Assembly: GCA_021777365.1 (NCBI GenBank)
Contig: JAJYDP010000041.1
Span: 1 to 14,517 of the forward strand
DNA from: Chloroflexota bacterium
GTDB lineage: Bacteria; Chloroflexota; Limnocylindria; Limnocylindrales; CSP1-4
DNA: 14,517 nucleotides
Direction: 5' to 3'
Made by a program: the position numbers and the translations under genes. The notes under the pieces were generated by a model that was not told the origin of the DNA, did not search any database, and saw nothing but the letters and a program-made list of their open reading frames with translations. Positions 1 to 7,670 of the stretch are shown one piece after another (within the stretch, counting starts at the first letter, position 1; every line of letters begins with the position of its first letter).

Positions 1-1561
1 ACCGGCGTGCCCTCGCGTCCGCGATGGCCCGCGCCAGGCCGGACAGCGCGTCGAGTGCGCCCGGCGCGCCGGCCCCGGCACAGGCCGGGGCCCAGCCCAG
101 CAGGGCCGCCGCGGCCCGGGCCTGCTCGGCACCCGCGCCCGCCCGTGCACGGGTGAGCGCGTCCAGGAGCGGCGTCACGCGCGCCGCCGGGGCGGCTCCC
201 GGTGATGGGCCGGGGCTGCCCGCTGCCGGACCGCTGCCCGTTGGTGGGCCGGGGCTCTCCGCCGCCGGACCGCTGCCCGGTGGCGCGCCCGCTTCCGCCC
301 CCGCCGCCGCCAGCATCTCGTCGATCGCGGGATCGTCCAGGAGAAGCCCGTCGTCATCGGATCGATACGGGATCCCTCGTTCGAGCGCCACCGCGGCATA
401 CGGCGCGAGCTCCGCGTTGGTGCGGGCCAGGATGGCCCGTGTCGCCCCGCCGGGGGCGTGCCACGTGCCGAGCAGCAGCCGGGCACGGGCGACGTCGTCG
501 CCCGGGTCGGGGAGCAGGCAGAGCCGGCCCTCGGCCGCCGGTCGGGCCCGGATCGTCTTGGCGAAGCGTTCTGCGTTGCGCTCCACCAGCCGGACCGCCC
601 GCGCGACCACCGGCGCGGGACAGCGGTAGTTGGTCTCCAGGTCGATCCGACGGAGGCCGGGCAGCACCGCGCGGAGGTCCAGGACCCGGCGCACGTCCGC
701 CAGGCGCCAGGCGTAGATCGTCTGGTCGTCGTCGCCGACCAGGAAGATCCGGTTCGCCGGCGCGGCGAGCAGGAGCGCGAGCCGGAGCTGGCTGCGGTCC
801 ACGTCCTGCACCTCGTCGACCAGGAGTTGCCCGCAGCGGTCCCGCCAGCGAGCGAGCAGCCGGGCGTCCGACTCGAGCACCTCGATCGCCCGCCGCACGA
901 GATCGTCGAAATCGAGCGCCCCGCGCTCCGCCAGGGCCGCCTCGTAGAGCAGGAACGCGCGGACGATCCGCCCCGGGGGCTGCCCGCGTGCCTCGGCCCC
1001 GGCCGCCTCCCGGGCCAGCGTCGGCGTGTGGACCGCCAGGTCCAGCTTGAGGCGCGAGAACGCATCGTCCAGCCGCCGCAGCTCGGGCGCCGCCGGCGAT
1101 CCCAGCAGGTCGCGCAGGACGACTGCCCGGTCGACGAGACCGTCCACCGAGCGCCCGGCGTCGAGCAGGATCTCCCGTCCGAGGGCATGGAACGTGCGCA
1201 CCCGCACCGCGTCGGCCGGCCGGTCCAGCGGCTCGAGCGCATGGCCCACGCGCTCCTCCAGTTCGTCGGCCGCGCGCCGGTTGAAGGTGACGGCGCAGAT
1301 CCGGTCCGGCGGCGTGCCGTTCGCCACCAGCCAGGCGATGCGCGCCACCAGTGTGGTGGTCTTGCCGGACCCGGCGGGGGCGACACACAGGACCGGGCCC
1401 GGCGGCGCGGTGGCCGCCGCGCGCTGGTCCGGCGCGAGACGGGCGAGCCGCTCGTCGACCGCGGGATGCGTGGGCATGGCCGGGATGATCGCGCCGGGGG
1501 ATCGACGCGGGATCACCGGCGACTTGCGCGGGCCGATCCGGCCGCCGGACGGGTTCGTCAT
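1..1561 (-). CDS. UvrD/Rep-family (SF1) DNA helicase, 3'-partial
   Basis: This is an ATP-dependent DNA helicase of superfamily 1, presumably acting in repair or recombination. The reading frame is open from the ATG at 1561 to the left window edge, giving 520 codons and no stop. Visible motifs in order are Walker A (APAGSGKTTT, Lys67), a TFHALG motif Ia/Ib region, motif II VDEVQD (Asp249, Glu250), motif III VGDDDQTIYAWR (Gln280) and motif IV TNYR (Arg313). Motifs V and VI are not seen and would lie outside the window. After about residue 395 the chain becomes a Gly/Pro/Ala/Ser-rich low-complexity linker with a 13-residue duplication. The start is uncertain. Met29 (ATG at 1477) also precedes the conserved LAPDQR element, and neither start has a clear Shine-Dalgarno; the outer one is preferred because the extra codons keep the coding-like third-position G/C bias. 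It is divergent from the nucleotidase. I cannot tell UvrD, PcrA, Rep or a UvrD2-like paralogue apart from this fragment. Confidence 0.9.
   Translation of the reverse strand, partial: MTNPSGGRIGPRKSPVIPRRSPGAIIPAMPTHPAVDERLARLAPDQRAAATAPPGPVLCVAPAGSGKTTTLVARIAWLVANGTPPDRICAVTFNRRAADELEERVGHALEPLDRPADAVRVRTFHALGREILLDAGRSVDGLVDRAVVLRDLLGSPAAPELRRLDDAFSRLKLDLAVHTPTLAREAAGAEARGQPPGRIVRAFLLYEAALAERGALDFDDLVRRAIEVLESDARLLARWRDRCGQLLVDEVQDVDRSQLRLALLLAAPANRIFLVGDDDQTIYAWRLADVRRVLDLRAVLPGLRRIDLETNYRCPAPVVARAVRLVERNAERFAKTIRARPAAEGRLCLLPDPGDDVARARLLLGTWHAPGGATRAILARTNAELAPYAAVALERGIPYRSDDDGLLLDDPAIDEMLAAAGAEAGAPPGSGPAAESPGPPTGSGPAAGSPGPSPGAAPAARVTPLLDALTRARAGAGAEQARAAAALLGWAPACAGAGAPGALDALSGLARAIADARARR
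207..284. repeat. 39-bp tandem duplication inside the helicase gene
   Basis: Two adjacent 39-bp copies (207-245 and 246-284) match at 34 of 39 positions. The unit is exactly 13 codons, so the duplication keeps the helicase frame. On the minus strand it encodes two successive Gly-Ser-Gly-Pro-Ala-Ala...Ser-Pro-Gly-Pro units in a flexible linker after helicase motif IV. It probably arose by slippage or unequal exchange in GC-rich DNA, and its copy number may vary between strains. Confidence 0.8.
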
Positions 1562-1617
1562 GCCCGGGCTGCCGGTACGTTCGCCATGTCCGGAGGTGCA
1601 GGAAATGCGCACCGCCG

Positions 1618-1658
1618 TGTCAATTGGCCTATCCGAACGGATTGGATACGACTATCCT
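1618..1658. promoter_or_regulatory. AT-richer divergent intergenic patch, probable promoter region
   Basis: This is the only clearly AT-richer stretch between the divergent helicase and nucleotidase genes. On the minus strand 1623-1618 reads TTGACA, a perfect -35 match, but no good -10 lies 16-19 bases beyond it. On the plus strand a TATCCT hexamer sits at 1653-1658. An inverted repeat ATCCG-AA-CGGAT (1631-1642) and two CTATCC copies (1629-1634 and 1652-1657) could be an operator. Promoter positions are inferred from base composition and partial matches only. Confidence 0.35.
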
Positions 1659-1760
1659 TCCGGGCGGGGGGAAGGAGGCCGCGCCCGGGTGCCCAGGCGG
1701 CCTCGGTGGGCCGTTCATCCCCGGGCGCACATGTGGCGGGTCGGCGTCCCATCCGCCATG

Positions 1761-1766
1761 GGAGGT
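1761..1766 (+). promoter_or_regulatory. Ribosome binding site that sets the nucleotidase start
   Basis: GGAGGT lies six bases before the ATG at 1773. The frame is open much further upstream (to 1026, over the helicase gene), so this Shine-Dalgarno together with the signal peptide right after 1773 decides the start. Confidence 0.8.
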
Positions 1767-1772
1767 GCGCGC

Positions 1773-4700
1773 ATGCATCGGTCCATGGGGCCGCGCCGAC
1801 TTGCCCTGGTCGGCGCGCTCGTGCTGGTCGGCGGGTTGATCCCTGCCGCGCCACCGGCGGTCGCGAGTCCGGGGGCGACGTTCACGATCCTGGACACCAA
1901 CGACTTCCACGGGCAGCTCCAGTCATCGGGAAGCAACCCGGGGCTCGCTCGCGTGGCCGCGGTCGTCAACGGGATCCGTGACGACGTCGGCAAGGACAAC
2001 GTCCTGCTCGTCGACGCCGGCGACGAGATGCAGGGCTCCCTGCTCTCGAACCTGCAGAAGGGCGAGCCGACGATCGCCGCCTTCAACGCGATGGGCGAGC
2101 AGGTTGCCACCTTCGGCAACCACGAGTTCGACTGGGGGCAGACGGTTCTCGCCGCGCGTACCAGCCAGGCGTCCTACCCCTTCGTGACGGCGAACATCGT
2201 CAAGAACGACACGGGCAGCTGCACCACCGCCGGCTGGACCAAGCCCGACTTCGCGGCGGCCCCCTACGTCGTCGAGACCGTCGGTGGCGTCAAGGTCGCG
2301 CTCATCGGCGTCACCACGCAGGAGACGCCCACGATCACGATCGCCTCGGCCACGGCGGGCCTCTGCTTCAAGGACCCGGCGGAGTCGATCGAGCACTACT
2401 ACGCCGAGATGAAGGGCAAGGCCGACATGATCGTCGTGCTGAGCCACCTCGGGTTCAACGACGGCGGGTACGGCTACGGCATCCCCGTCTACGGCGACAA
2501 GACGCTGGCGCAGAAGCTGAACGACGCCGGTGACCCGGTGGCGCTGATCGTCGGCGGGCACAGCCACACGAACATGCTGGCGCTCACGCCTCCGGGTGCC
2601 GTGACCGTGGGCGGCACGACGATCGTGCAGGCCTACTACAACGGGCGCCAGGTCGGGCGCGCGGACGTCACGTACGCCGGCGGCACCGCCACGATCTCCT
2701 GGCAGGCGCTCCCGGTCAGCACGACCGGCGCCGAGGATCCCGACGTCAAGGCCGTCATCGACGCTGCGGCGAACAACGCCGACTACCAGGCGCTCATCAA
2801 CAAGCCGATCGGGTACGCGCAGGTCGACCTGCTGCGCAACTACAACGGCGACAGCATGATGGCCGACTTCGTCGACGACGCGATCTACAACGCGCTGAAC
2901 ACGGACGCGACGAAGTCGAACGACGTCGACATGTTCTTCAACAACCCGGGCGGCATCCGGACCGACTGGTGCGCGAAGGCCGACTCGACCGCCGCCGGCG
3001 GCTGGGCCTGGAGCAGCGACGCGGCCGACTGCACGAGCGGCACCTGGACGCACGCGCCCATGCTGCTCACCTACGGCCAGATGTTCACGATCCTGCCGTT
3101 CGGCAACGCGACCGTCGTCGGGACCATGACCGGGGCGCAGATCCTCCAGGTCCTGAACCAGAGCGCGCAGCTCACCAAGGGCGCGATCCAGGTCTCGGGG
3201 ATCCGCTACAAGTTCTACGACTACCAGAAGCCCGACCCGAAATCGACGACCACGCCGCTGGCCATGCACACGTATGCGTGGGGCGCGTATGACGCCTGCG
3301 TCGTCAACCGCACGACCGGCAAGTGCGTGCCGCTCGACCTGAAGAAGTCGTACAAGGTCGGCACGAACGAATTCCTCGCCCCGGCCGGCGGCGACAACTT
3401 CCTCGGCTTCAAGTACATGAAGGACCTGACGTACTGGGGCGACATGCTCGACGCGGTCAACTCGTACGTCTCCAGGACCTACACGGCGGCCCACCCGTAC
3501 AAGGGCCCCTCGGGCAACGGCAAGCTCGACGGACGCATCACGCAGGACGGCACCGCGGCGGGCGGCAGCATCGTGCCGATCACGATCCTGCACAACAACG
3601 ACTCCCACGGGAACCTGCTCGCCTACGAGCAGCTGGCCACCCTGATCAAGCAGGAGCGCGCGTACAACCCGCAGCGGACGCTGCTGCTGAGTGCCGGTGA
3701 CCAGATCCAGGGCGACGCGATGTCCTACTACTTCAAGACGTCGTACACGGGGAAGGCGAGCGACGGCACGCCGCTCCCCGACTCGCTCCGGACCGACCCG
3801 ATCATCGCGGTCATGAACGCCCTGGGCTACAACGCGATGACCCTGGGCAACCACGAGTTCAACTTCGGGAGCAGCGTCTTCAAGGGCGTCATGGGGCAGG
3901 CGCAGTTCGCCGTCCTGGGCGCCAACGTCAAGGATTCCGGCGCCTACGGTCTCTCCGCGGCGCGCGGCGGGAGCGGCGTCAAGCCCTTCCTCACGAAGGT
4001 CGTGGGGCCCGAGAAGATCACCGTCGGCATCGTCGGGATCACGAACCATCTGGTCCCGACGTACGAACTGCCGAGCAACATCCAGGGGCTGACGTTCGGC
4101 AACCCGCTGACCGCCGCACAGAACCTGACCACCAGGCTCGCGCCGAAGGACGACGCCGTGGTCGCGCTCACGCACATCGGGTTCACGACGGACCCGAAGA
4201 GCGTCGACGTGGACACCAACGTCGACACCGTGATGGCCGCCCAGGTCTCAGGTCTCGAGGCGATCATGGGCGGCCACAGCCACACGAGCCCGGTGACGGC
4301 GTTCGGTGACTACAAGTACCTGCCCACCATCATCGCCGGACCCACGGGTCAGCCGGTCGAGGTGACGCAGGCCTACCGCAACAACCAGTATCTCGGCGAA
4401 GTCATCCTGGGCATGCGTCCGATCGTCGTCGGGACGATCGATGACGTGTCGATGGCGTACGGCGCCGGCACGATCACGAGCAAGGACGTGGTCACCGCGC
4501 TCACGGCCAAGCTGAACGCGATCAAGTCGGCGTTCGCGAACAAGCAGACCGCGTCCGCGACGGCGCAGCTTACCGCGCTCACTGCCTACGTCACGGCCCA
4601 GCGCTCGGCCGGGACGATCAAGCCGGCGGCCGCCACGCAGCTGCTCGCCGACATCTCCTCCATGAAGACGCACCCGGGCGGCGGGTACGAGACGGTGACC

Positions 4701-5516
4701 GAGTCCGGCCAGTACCTGGCCGTCACCAAGGACACGCCTGCCGATCCGCAGATCAAGGCGATCGTCGATCCGTACGTGGCGGCGCTTGCCTCGTACCAGG
4801 ACAAGGTCGTCGGCAAGACGACGGCGCCCATCGACACGCTCGATGCCTTCACCCAGGAGACCAACGGCGCGAACCTGCAGGCCGACGCCTCCGTATTCGA
4901 GCTCGCGAAGAACGGGATCACGGACGTGGACGTCCACCTGTCCGGCGCGATGACCAACAAGAAGATCGCCGACGGGGCGACGGCGGAGAACCCGGTGACC
5001 CTCAAGGTCTCCGACATGTTCGCCGCGATGCCCTACGAGAACTCGCTGGTCGTGCTGAAGATGAACGGCCCGCAGCTCAAGGCGGTCCTGGAGCGTGCCT
5101 ACCGCAACTTCTACTACTACAAGTACGTCGACGGGCACGGCGGCTACTCGTACTACACGACCTGCATGATCGACACCAACTCGGTCGGCAAGATCACCTA
5201 CGACGAGAAGACCGCGGCCGGCCAGACCGTGCCGCCCAAGCCCGACGGCAGCAACGTCGTCTCGCTGACGATCAACGGCAAGGCCGTCGACTTCAAGGAC
5301 GCGACGACGTACTACAACGTCTCGACCGTGAACTACCTGGCGGCCGGGGCGTGCAACTTCAGCGACAGCAACGGCAAGAGCCTCTGGCCGCTGAGCCAGA
5401 TCGTCCACGACACCCAGTACTACGTCCGGGATGCGGCCATCGACTACATCGCGGCGAAGGGGACGGTGTCGCCGGCGATCGAGGGGCGGCTCGTCTTCGA
5501 GAACCAGCCCAAGTAG
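1773..5516 (+). CDS. Secreted tandem 5'-nucleotidase / 2',3'-cyclic phosphodiesterase (YfkN-like, two units)
   Basis: A 1247-residue exported nucleotide phosphoesterase that should release phosphate and nucleosides from nucleotides outside the membrane. The N-terminus is a signal peptide (two Arg, hydrophobic core, Ala-Val-Ala at 29-31). Unit 1 has a metallophosphatase domain with NDFHG (Asp44, His46), DAGD (Asp84), GNHEF (Asn116, His117), SHLGF (His225) and GGHSHT (His263, His265), then a 5'-nucleotidase C domain from about residue 346 with NNPGGIR (Arg396). Unit 2 repeats this with NNDSHG (Asp610, His612), SAGD (Asp643), GNHEF (Asn693, His694), THIGF (His801) and GGHSHT (His835, His837), then a C domain from about 1010. 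In copy 2 the GGIR motif is replaced by HLSGAMTN (from residue 1055), so substrate choice may differ. A helical module (about 901-964) interrupts only copy 2. No C-terminal membrane anchor or sorting signal is seen. Two-unit enzymes such as Bacillus YfkN are known; which substrate each half uses is not readable here. Confidence 0.93.
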   Translation: MHRSMGPRRLALVGALVLVGGLIPAAPPAVASPGATFTILDTNDFHGQLQSSGSNPGLARVAAVVNGIRDDVGKDNVLLVDAGDEMQGSLLSNLQKGEPTIAAFNAMGEQVATFGNHEFDWGQTVLAARTSQASYPFVTANIVKNDTGSCTTAGWTKPDFAAAPYVVETVGGVKVALIGVTTQETPTITIASATAGLCFKDPAESIEHYYAEMKGKADMIVVLSHLGFNDGGYGYGIPVYGDKTLAQKLNDAGDPVALIVGGHSHTNMLALTPPGAVTVGGTTIVQAYYNGRQVGRADVTYAGGTATISWQALPVSTTGAEDPDVKAVIDAAANNADYQALINKPIGYAQVDLLRNYNGDSMMADFVDDAIYNALNTDATKSNDVDMFFNNPGGIRTDWCAKADSTAAGGWAWSSDAADCTSGTWTHAPMLLTYGQMFTILPFGNATVVGTMTGAQILQVLNQSAQLTKGAIQVSGIRYKFYDYQKPDPKSTTTPLAMHTYAWGAYDACVVNRTTGKCVPLDLKKSYKVGTNEFLAPAGGDNFLGFKYMKDLTYWGDMLDAVNSYVSRTYTAAHPYKGPSGNGKLDGRITQDGTAAGGSIVPITILHNNDSHGNLLAYEQLATLIKQERAYNPQRTLLLSAGDQIQGDAMSYYFKTSYTGKASDGTPLPDSLRTDPIIAVMNALGYNAMTLGNHEFNFGSSVFKGVMGQAQFAVLGANVKDSGAYGLSAARGGSGVKPFLTKVVGPEKITVGIVGITNHLVPTYELPSNIQGLTFGNPLTAAQNLTTRLAPKDDAVVALTHIGFTTDPKSVDVDTNVDTVMAAQVSGLEAIMGGHSHTSPVTAFGDYKYLPTIIAGPTGQPVEVTQAYRNNQYLGEVILGMRPIVVGTIDDVSMAYGAGTITSKDVVTALTAKLNAIKSAFANKQTASATAQLTALTAYVTAQRSAGTIKPAAATQLLADISSMKTHPGGGYETVTESGQYLAVTKDTPADPQIKAIVDPYVAALASYQDKVVGKTTAPIDTLDAFTQETNGANLQADASVFELAKNGITDVDVHLSGAMTNKKIADGATAENPVTLKVSDMFAAMPYENSLVVLKMNGPQLKAVLERAYRNFYYYKYVDGHGGYSYYTTCMIDTNSVGKITYDEKTAAGQTVPPKPDGSNVVSLTINGKAVDFKDATTYYNVSTVNYLAAGACNFSDSNGKSLWPLSQIVHDTQYYVRDAAIDYIAAKGTVSPAIEGRLVFENQPK

Positions 5517-5553
5517 TCCCCCGGGGGCGCAGGACGCCCTCGACACACGCGGC

Positions 5554-5583
5554 ACGTGGCCCGGCAGCGATGCCGGGCCACGT
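5554..5583. terminator. Perfect 13-bp hairpin after the nucleotidase gene
   Basis: ACGTGGCCCGGCA and its exact complement flank a GCGA loop, which is a GNRA-type tetraloop on the plus strand. It starts 38 bases after the nucleotidase stop and lies before the next gene's ribosome binding site. No T-run follows, so it may be a U-tract-less terminator or an mRNA 3'-end stabiliser. Confidence 0.6.
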
Positions 5584-5700
5584 CGTCACCGGGTGGCTGC
5601 GGCGGCGGAGACGGCAGCCACACCAACCCCATGAGGTGCGCCCCGGATGGGCCGGACGCCGCGACCCGGACGTGGTACAAGGCGCACAGCGTCGAGTGCG

Positions 5701-5706
5701 AGGAGG
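5701..5706 (+). promoter_or_regulatory. Ribosome binding site of the aldehyde dehydrogenase
   Basis: AGGAGG lies six bases before the ATG at 5713. It selects that start over an upstream in-frame ATG at 5647 and downstream in-frame ATGs at 5761 and 5767. Confidence 0.8.
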
Positions 5707-5712
5707 GAGACC

Positions 5713-7254
5713 ATGACCGGGACGCCTGCCGGCTCGACCGGCACGTCGGCCGTGAGCGAGATGACGATGTGGATCGACGGCGCCGCGGCGGTCGCCGGCT
5801 CCGGGCGCTGGATCGAGGTCGTGGATCCCGCCACGTCACTGCCGATCGCGCGGGTCCCGGAGGGCACGCCCGACGACGTCGATCGTGCCGTGCGGGCGGC
5901 CCGCCGCGCCTTTGCCGGCAGCGGGTGGTCGCGGGCGCTTCCCGCGGAGCGCGCCGCAGTGCTGCTCCGGATCGCGGACCTGATGGAGGCGCACGGCGCC
6001 GAGCTGGCCGAGCTGGAGGCACGCAACACCGGCAAGACGCTGCGCATGGCCCGGGACTTCGACCTGGCGGGCAGCATCGACAACGTGCGCTTCTTCGCGG
6101 GCGCGGCGCGCAACCTGGAGGGGAAGGCGGCCGGCGAGTACATGCCGGGGATCACCAGCGCGCTGCGCCGGGAGCCGATCGGGGTGGTCGGCTCGGTGGC
6201 GCCCTGGAACTACCCCCTGCAGATGGCGGTGTGGAAGATCTTCCCCGCCATCGCCGCCGGCAACACCATCGTGCTGAAGCCCGCGTCGCTGACGCCGCTC
6301 ACGTCGCTGCGCCTGGCCCAGCTGGCCACCGAGGCGGGACTGCCGGACGGGGTGCTCAACGTGATCCCGGGTCGCGGTGAGCTGGTGGGGCCGGCGCTGG
6401 TCGCGCACCCGGAGGTCGACATGGTGTCGCTCACGGGCGACACGCGGACCGGTGTCGACATCATGCAGCACGCGGCGGCCGGGCTGAAGCGGGTCCACCT
6501 AGAGCTCGGCGGCAAGGCGCCGTTCGTCGTCTTCGCCGACGCCGACCTGGAGGCTGCGGCGAACGGCGCGGTGGCCGCGGGCTTCATCAACGTCGGCCAG
6601 GACTGCACGGCGGCCACGCGGATCTACGTGGAGCAGCCGGCCTATGCGCGGTTCCGCGACCTGCTGATGGAGCGCGTCCGCACGGTGCGGGTGGGTCCCC
6701 CGTTCGACGAGGCCACCGACCTCGGGCCGCTGATCAGCCGGGCGCAGCGCGACCGGGTGGCGGGCTTCGTCGAGCGCGCCGTGGCGGCCGGGGCCAGCGT
6801 TGCCATCGGGGGCGCCCGGCCCGATGACCAGGACCTGGCGGAGGGCGCGTACTACCTGCCGACCGTGGTCGAGGGCGCTGCGCAGGATGCCGAGATCACC
6901 CAGCGGGAGATCTTCGGGCCGGTCCTCGTGCTCCTGCCGTTCGCGGACGAGGCCGACGCAGTGGTCAAGTCGAACGACGTGGTCTACGGGCTGGCGGCCT
7001 CGGTCTGGACCTCGAACGTGCAGCGGGCGCTTCGGATGGCCCGCGACCTCCACTTCGGCACCGTGTGGGTCAACGAGCACATCCCGATCACCTCCGAGAT
7101 GCCGCACGGCGGGTTCCGGCAATCCGGGACCGGCAAGGACATGAGCCAGTACAGCTTCGATGAGTACACCATCGTGAAGCACGTGGCCATGGACATCGAC
7201 GGCGCGGTCCGCAAGCCCTGGCACGACATCGTGTGGCGCGGCAGGGGAGGATGA
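5713..7254 (+). CDS. Gamma-aminobutyraldehyde-type aldehyde dehydrogenase
   Basis: A 513-residue NAD(P)-dependent aldehyde dehydrogenase, a normal length for the family, probably cytosolic. Seen motifs: PWNYP (Asn166, oxyanion hole), VLKPA (Lys189, cofactor ribose), LTGDTRTG (from about 240), LELGGK (general base Glu264), GQDCTA (nucleophile Cys298) and EIFGPV (Glu399, Phe401). The C-terminal SEMPHGGFRQSGTGKDMS segment followed by an EYTIVKHV strand is typical of the 4-aminobutyraldehyde (1-pyrroline) dehydrogenase group (PatD-like), which oxidises the aldehyde from putrescine to 4-aminobutyrate. Betaine-aldehyde or another omega-amino-aldehyde dehydrogenase role is the main alternative. No putrescine transaminase, oxidase or transporter gene is adjacent, so pathway context is missing. 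It has its own strong Shine-Dalgarno and is bounded by hairpins on both sides, which suggests a single-gene transcript. Confidence 0.9.
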   Translation: MTGTPAGSTGTSAVSEMTMWIDGAAAVAGSGRWIEVVDPATSLPIARVPEGTPDDVDRAVRAARRAFAGSGWSRALPAERAAVLLRIADLMEAHGAELAELEARNTGKTLRMARDFDLAGSIDNVRFFAGAARNLEGKAAGEYMPGITSALRREPIGVVGSVAPWNYPLQMAVWKIFPAIAAGNTIVLKPASLTPLTSLRLAQLATEAGLPDGVLNVIPGRGELVGPALVAHPEVDMVSLTGDTRTGVDIMQHAAAGLKRVHLELGGKAPFVVFADADLEAAANGAVAAGFINVGQDCTAATRIYVEQPAYARFRDLLMERVRTVRVGPPFDEATDLGPLISRAQRDRVAGFVERAVAAGASVAIGGARPDDQDLAEGAYYLPTVVEGAAQDAEITQREIFGPVLVLLPFADEADAVVKSNDVVYGLAASVWTSNVQRALRMARDLHFGTVWVNEHIPITSEMPHGGFRQSGTGKDMSQYSFDEYTIVKHVAMDIDGAVRKPWHDIVWRGRGG

Positions 7255-7262
7255 CGGGTCCT

Positions 7263-7280
7263 GACCGGGCGCGCCCGGTC
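7263..7280. terminator. 18-bp perfect palindrome just after the aldehyde dehydrogenase stop
   Basis: GACCGGGCGCGCCCGGTC is self-complementary across all 18 bases and starts eight bases after the stop codon. As RNA it could fold into a 7-bp stem with a GCGC loop. There is no T-run behind it. It may be a terminator, a dyad protein site, or part of the palindrome cluster here. Confidence 0.45.
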
Positions 7281-7295
7281 CGCCCTTCGCTCGGT

Positions 7296-7311
7296 CGGGC
7301 CCTACGGCCCG
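7296..7311. repeat. Short hairpin CGGGCC-CTAC-GGCCCG
   Basis: A 6-bp perfect stem with a four-base loop, flanked by CGCTCGGT and GGCTCGCT. It resembles the short GC-rich intergenic hairpins (REP-like) scattered in many high-GC genomes. Whether it recurs elsewhere in this genome cannot be seen from one window. Confidence 0.4.
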
Positions 7312-7350
7312 GCTCGCTGCGGCCCCCGGATCGCGCCCGGCCACCCGCCT

Positions 7351-7379
7351 CCCGCTCCGCGGCGCTGCCGCGGAGCGGG
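7351..7379. terminator. 12-bp hairpin, probable bidirectional terminator-like structure
   Basis: CCCGCTCCGCGG and its exact complement enclose a CGCTG loop. It is the strongest structure downstream of the aldehyde dehydrogenase, about 100 bases after the stop, and again lacks a T-run. It is immediately followed by a small GACCGGTC palindrome (7381-7388). Confidence 0.5.
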
Positions 7380-7670
7380 TGACCGGTCGATCATCGGCCC
7401 CGCGCGGCTCCGGAGCCAGTGACGTCCGCGCCGAGCCCGCCCTGACCCCGTCCGGGCCCTCGTCCTGACCAATGCTCGTGCAGTGAACGCGAGGCGGCCC
7501 GGCCCGCAGCGCCGAACGGGCGGCTGGCCGGCGGGCTTCGGGATTCGAATCGCGGCGCCATTCTGAGCGCAAGACTCGTCGCGTCGACCGCGACGTCAGC
7601 GCTCACGGTGCCGCCGACCACCCCGGGCCGTGCCCGGCGCTCGCCCGGCGTTCACCCGGTGAGCATCGGG

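Noticed and set aside
175..1386. Two other long minus-strand frames inside the helicase region (175-1386 and 354-1388)
   Set aside because: Only the third minus frame gives the ordered helicase motifs; these two give Arg/Ser/Pro-rich nonsense.
1558..1854. 98-codon minus-strand frame whose TGA overlaps the helicase ATG
   Set aside because: It covers the nucleotidase signal-peptide region and its ribosome binding site, and has no recognisable composition; the ATGA overlap is likely chance.
1923..4175. 750-codon open frame on the minus strand opposite the nucleotidase
   Set aside because: Its translation is Val/Arg/Asp/Gly-rich with no domain motif. It is the mirror of a well-supported gene; long antisense frames are expected in high-GC DNA.
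5647..5712. N-terminal extension of the aldehyde dehydrogenase from an upstream ATG
   Set aside because: The extension (MGRTPRPGRG...) is basic and unlike the family, and the strong AGGAGG lies six bases before the ATG at 5713.
7531..7560. tRNA 3'-end look-alike (GGATTCGAATC...GCGCCA)
   Set aside because: The T-arm stem does not pair and no matching acceptor strand or anticodon arm is found about 75 bases upstream, so neither a tRNA nor a clear attachment site is supported.
7391..7621. 76-codon minus-strand ORF in the large gap
   Set aside because: No Shine-Dalgarno, no motif, and Ser/Arg/Gly/Ala composition equal to background.
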